5,866 bases of DNA from an uncultured Rhodospirillales bacterium (GTDB lineage: Bacteria > Pseudomonadota > Alphaproteobacteria > Acetobacterales > Acetobacteraceae). This document shows, piece after piece, positions 5,728 through 5,866 of this stretch (position 1 is its first letter; every line of letters starts with the position of its first letter). The position numbers and the translations under genes are program-made. The notes under the pieces were generated by a model. The model saw only the letters and a list, made by a program, of their open reading frames with translations, was not told the DNA's origin and did no database searches. The DNA is taken from the NCBI GenBank assembly GCA_903904805.1, contig CAIVDX010000374.1, positions 1-5,866 on the forward strand. Reading direction: 5' to 3'.

Positions 5728-5866
5728 TTTTGACCTCTCCATTCGTGGTAAGCTGGTGCTACCGAGTGCCATCATCGAGGACGGCCATGTTCTGGTGCGC
5801 GATGGCCGCATCGTCGGCATCGGCGAGGGTGCGCCGCCTGCCGCCCGGGAGGCTCAGGATTTCACC
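5720..5866 (+). CDS. Amidohydrolase / dihydroorotase-hydantoinase-like metal-dependent hydrolase (partial, N-terminus only)
   Basis: The ATG at 5720 begins inside the end of the RraA-like gene (8-base overlap), and 49 codons remain open to the right edge. The residues (DFDLSIRGKLVLPSAIIEDG, then HVLVRDGRIVGIGEG) form the N-terminal beta-sandwich half typical of the amidohydrolase superfamily, especially allantoinase/hydantoinase/dihydroorotase-type enzymes. The catalytic HxH motif, carboxylated Lys and other metal ligands would lie beyond the window, so activity cannot be confirmed. GAGAAG at 5701-5706 may serve as ribosome-binding site. Such enzymes hydrolyse cyclic amides, imides or ureides; one at the end of an oxygenase operon suggests a nitrogen-containing ring or amide intermediate, which is inference. 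Confidence 0.75.
   Translation, partial: MSDFDLSIRGKLVLPSAIIEDGHVLVRDGRIVGIGEGAPPAAREAQDFT

Overview
The window comes from a GC-rich genome, probably an alphaproteobacterium. Family Acetobacteraceae is possible. This rests on the strong G/C bias at third codon positions, the type of genes present, and an intergenic hairpin at 3187-3209 that resembles (from memory) a repeat common in that family. No rRNA, tRNA, CRISPR array, insertion sequence or phage gene was seen.

Layout: on the left edge, the minus strand carries the N-terminal third of a PotF-type polyamine-binding protein, cut by the window boundary. A 163-base divergent region (332-494) holds back-to-back ribosome-binding sites, a 7-bp perfect inverted repeat and a weak promoter candidate for the minus strand. 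From 495 to the right edge all genes point rightward. First comes a complete three-gene ABC importer of the NMT1/SsuABC (nitrate/sulfonate/taurine/pyrimidine-precursor) class: solute-binding protein 495-1499, ATPase about 1553-2380, permease 2377-3180. An 89-base gap with a hairpin and a possible internal promoter follows. A second block then starts: Rieske oxygenase alpha subunit 3270-4523, its small beta subunit 4526-5029, an RraA-like/HMG-CHA-aldolase-like protein 5026-5727, and the first 49 residues of an amidohydrolase 5720-5866, cut by the right edge. Genes in the second block abut or overlap by 4 and 8 bases, so they are very probably co-transcribed and translationally coupled.

How it may work: the importer brings in a small, probably anionic organic compound, and the two-subunit Rieske oxygenase hydroxylates its ring. 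Both subunits look, from memory, closest to terephthalate 1,2-dioxygenase (TphA2/TphA3) and the related anthranilate-type enzymes. The RraA-like protein (a possible retro-aldolase, decarboxylase or lyase) and the amidohydrolase would act later. No ferredoxin/reductase component and no cis-diol dehydrogenase is visible here. The pairing of a TphA2A3-like oxygenase with an amidohydrolase and an RraA-like enzyme does not match any pathway I can name, and this is the main point of interest. The substrate is not determined by the sequence.
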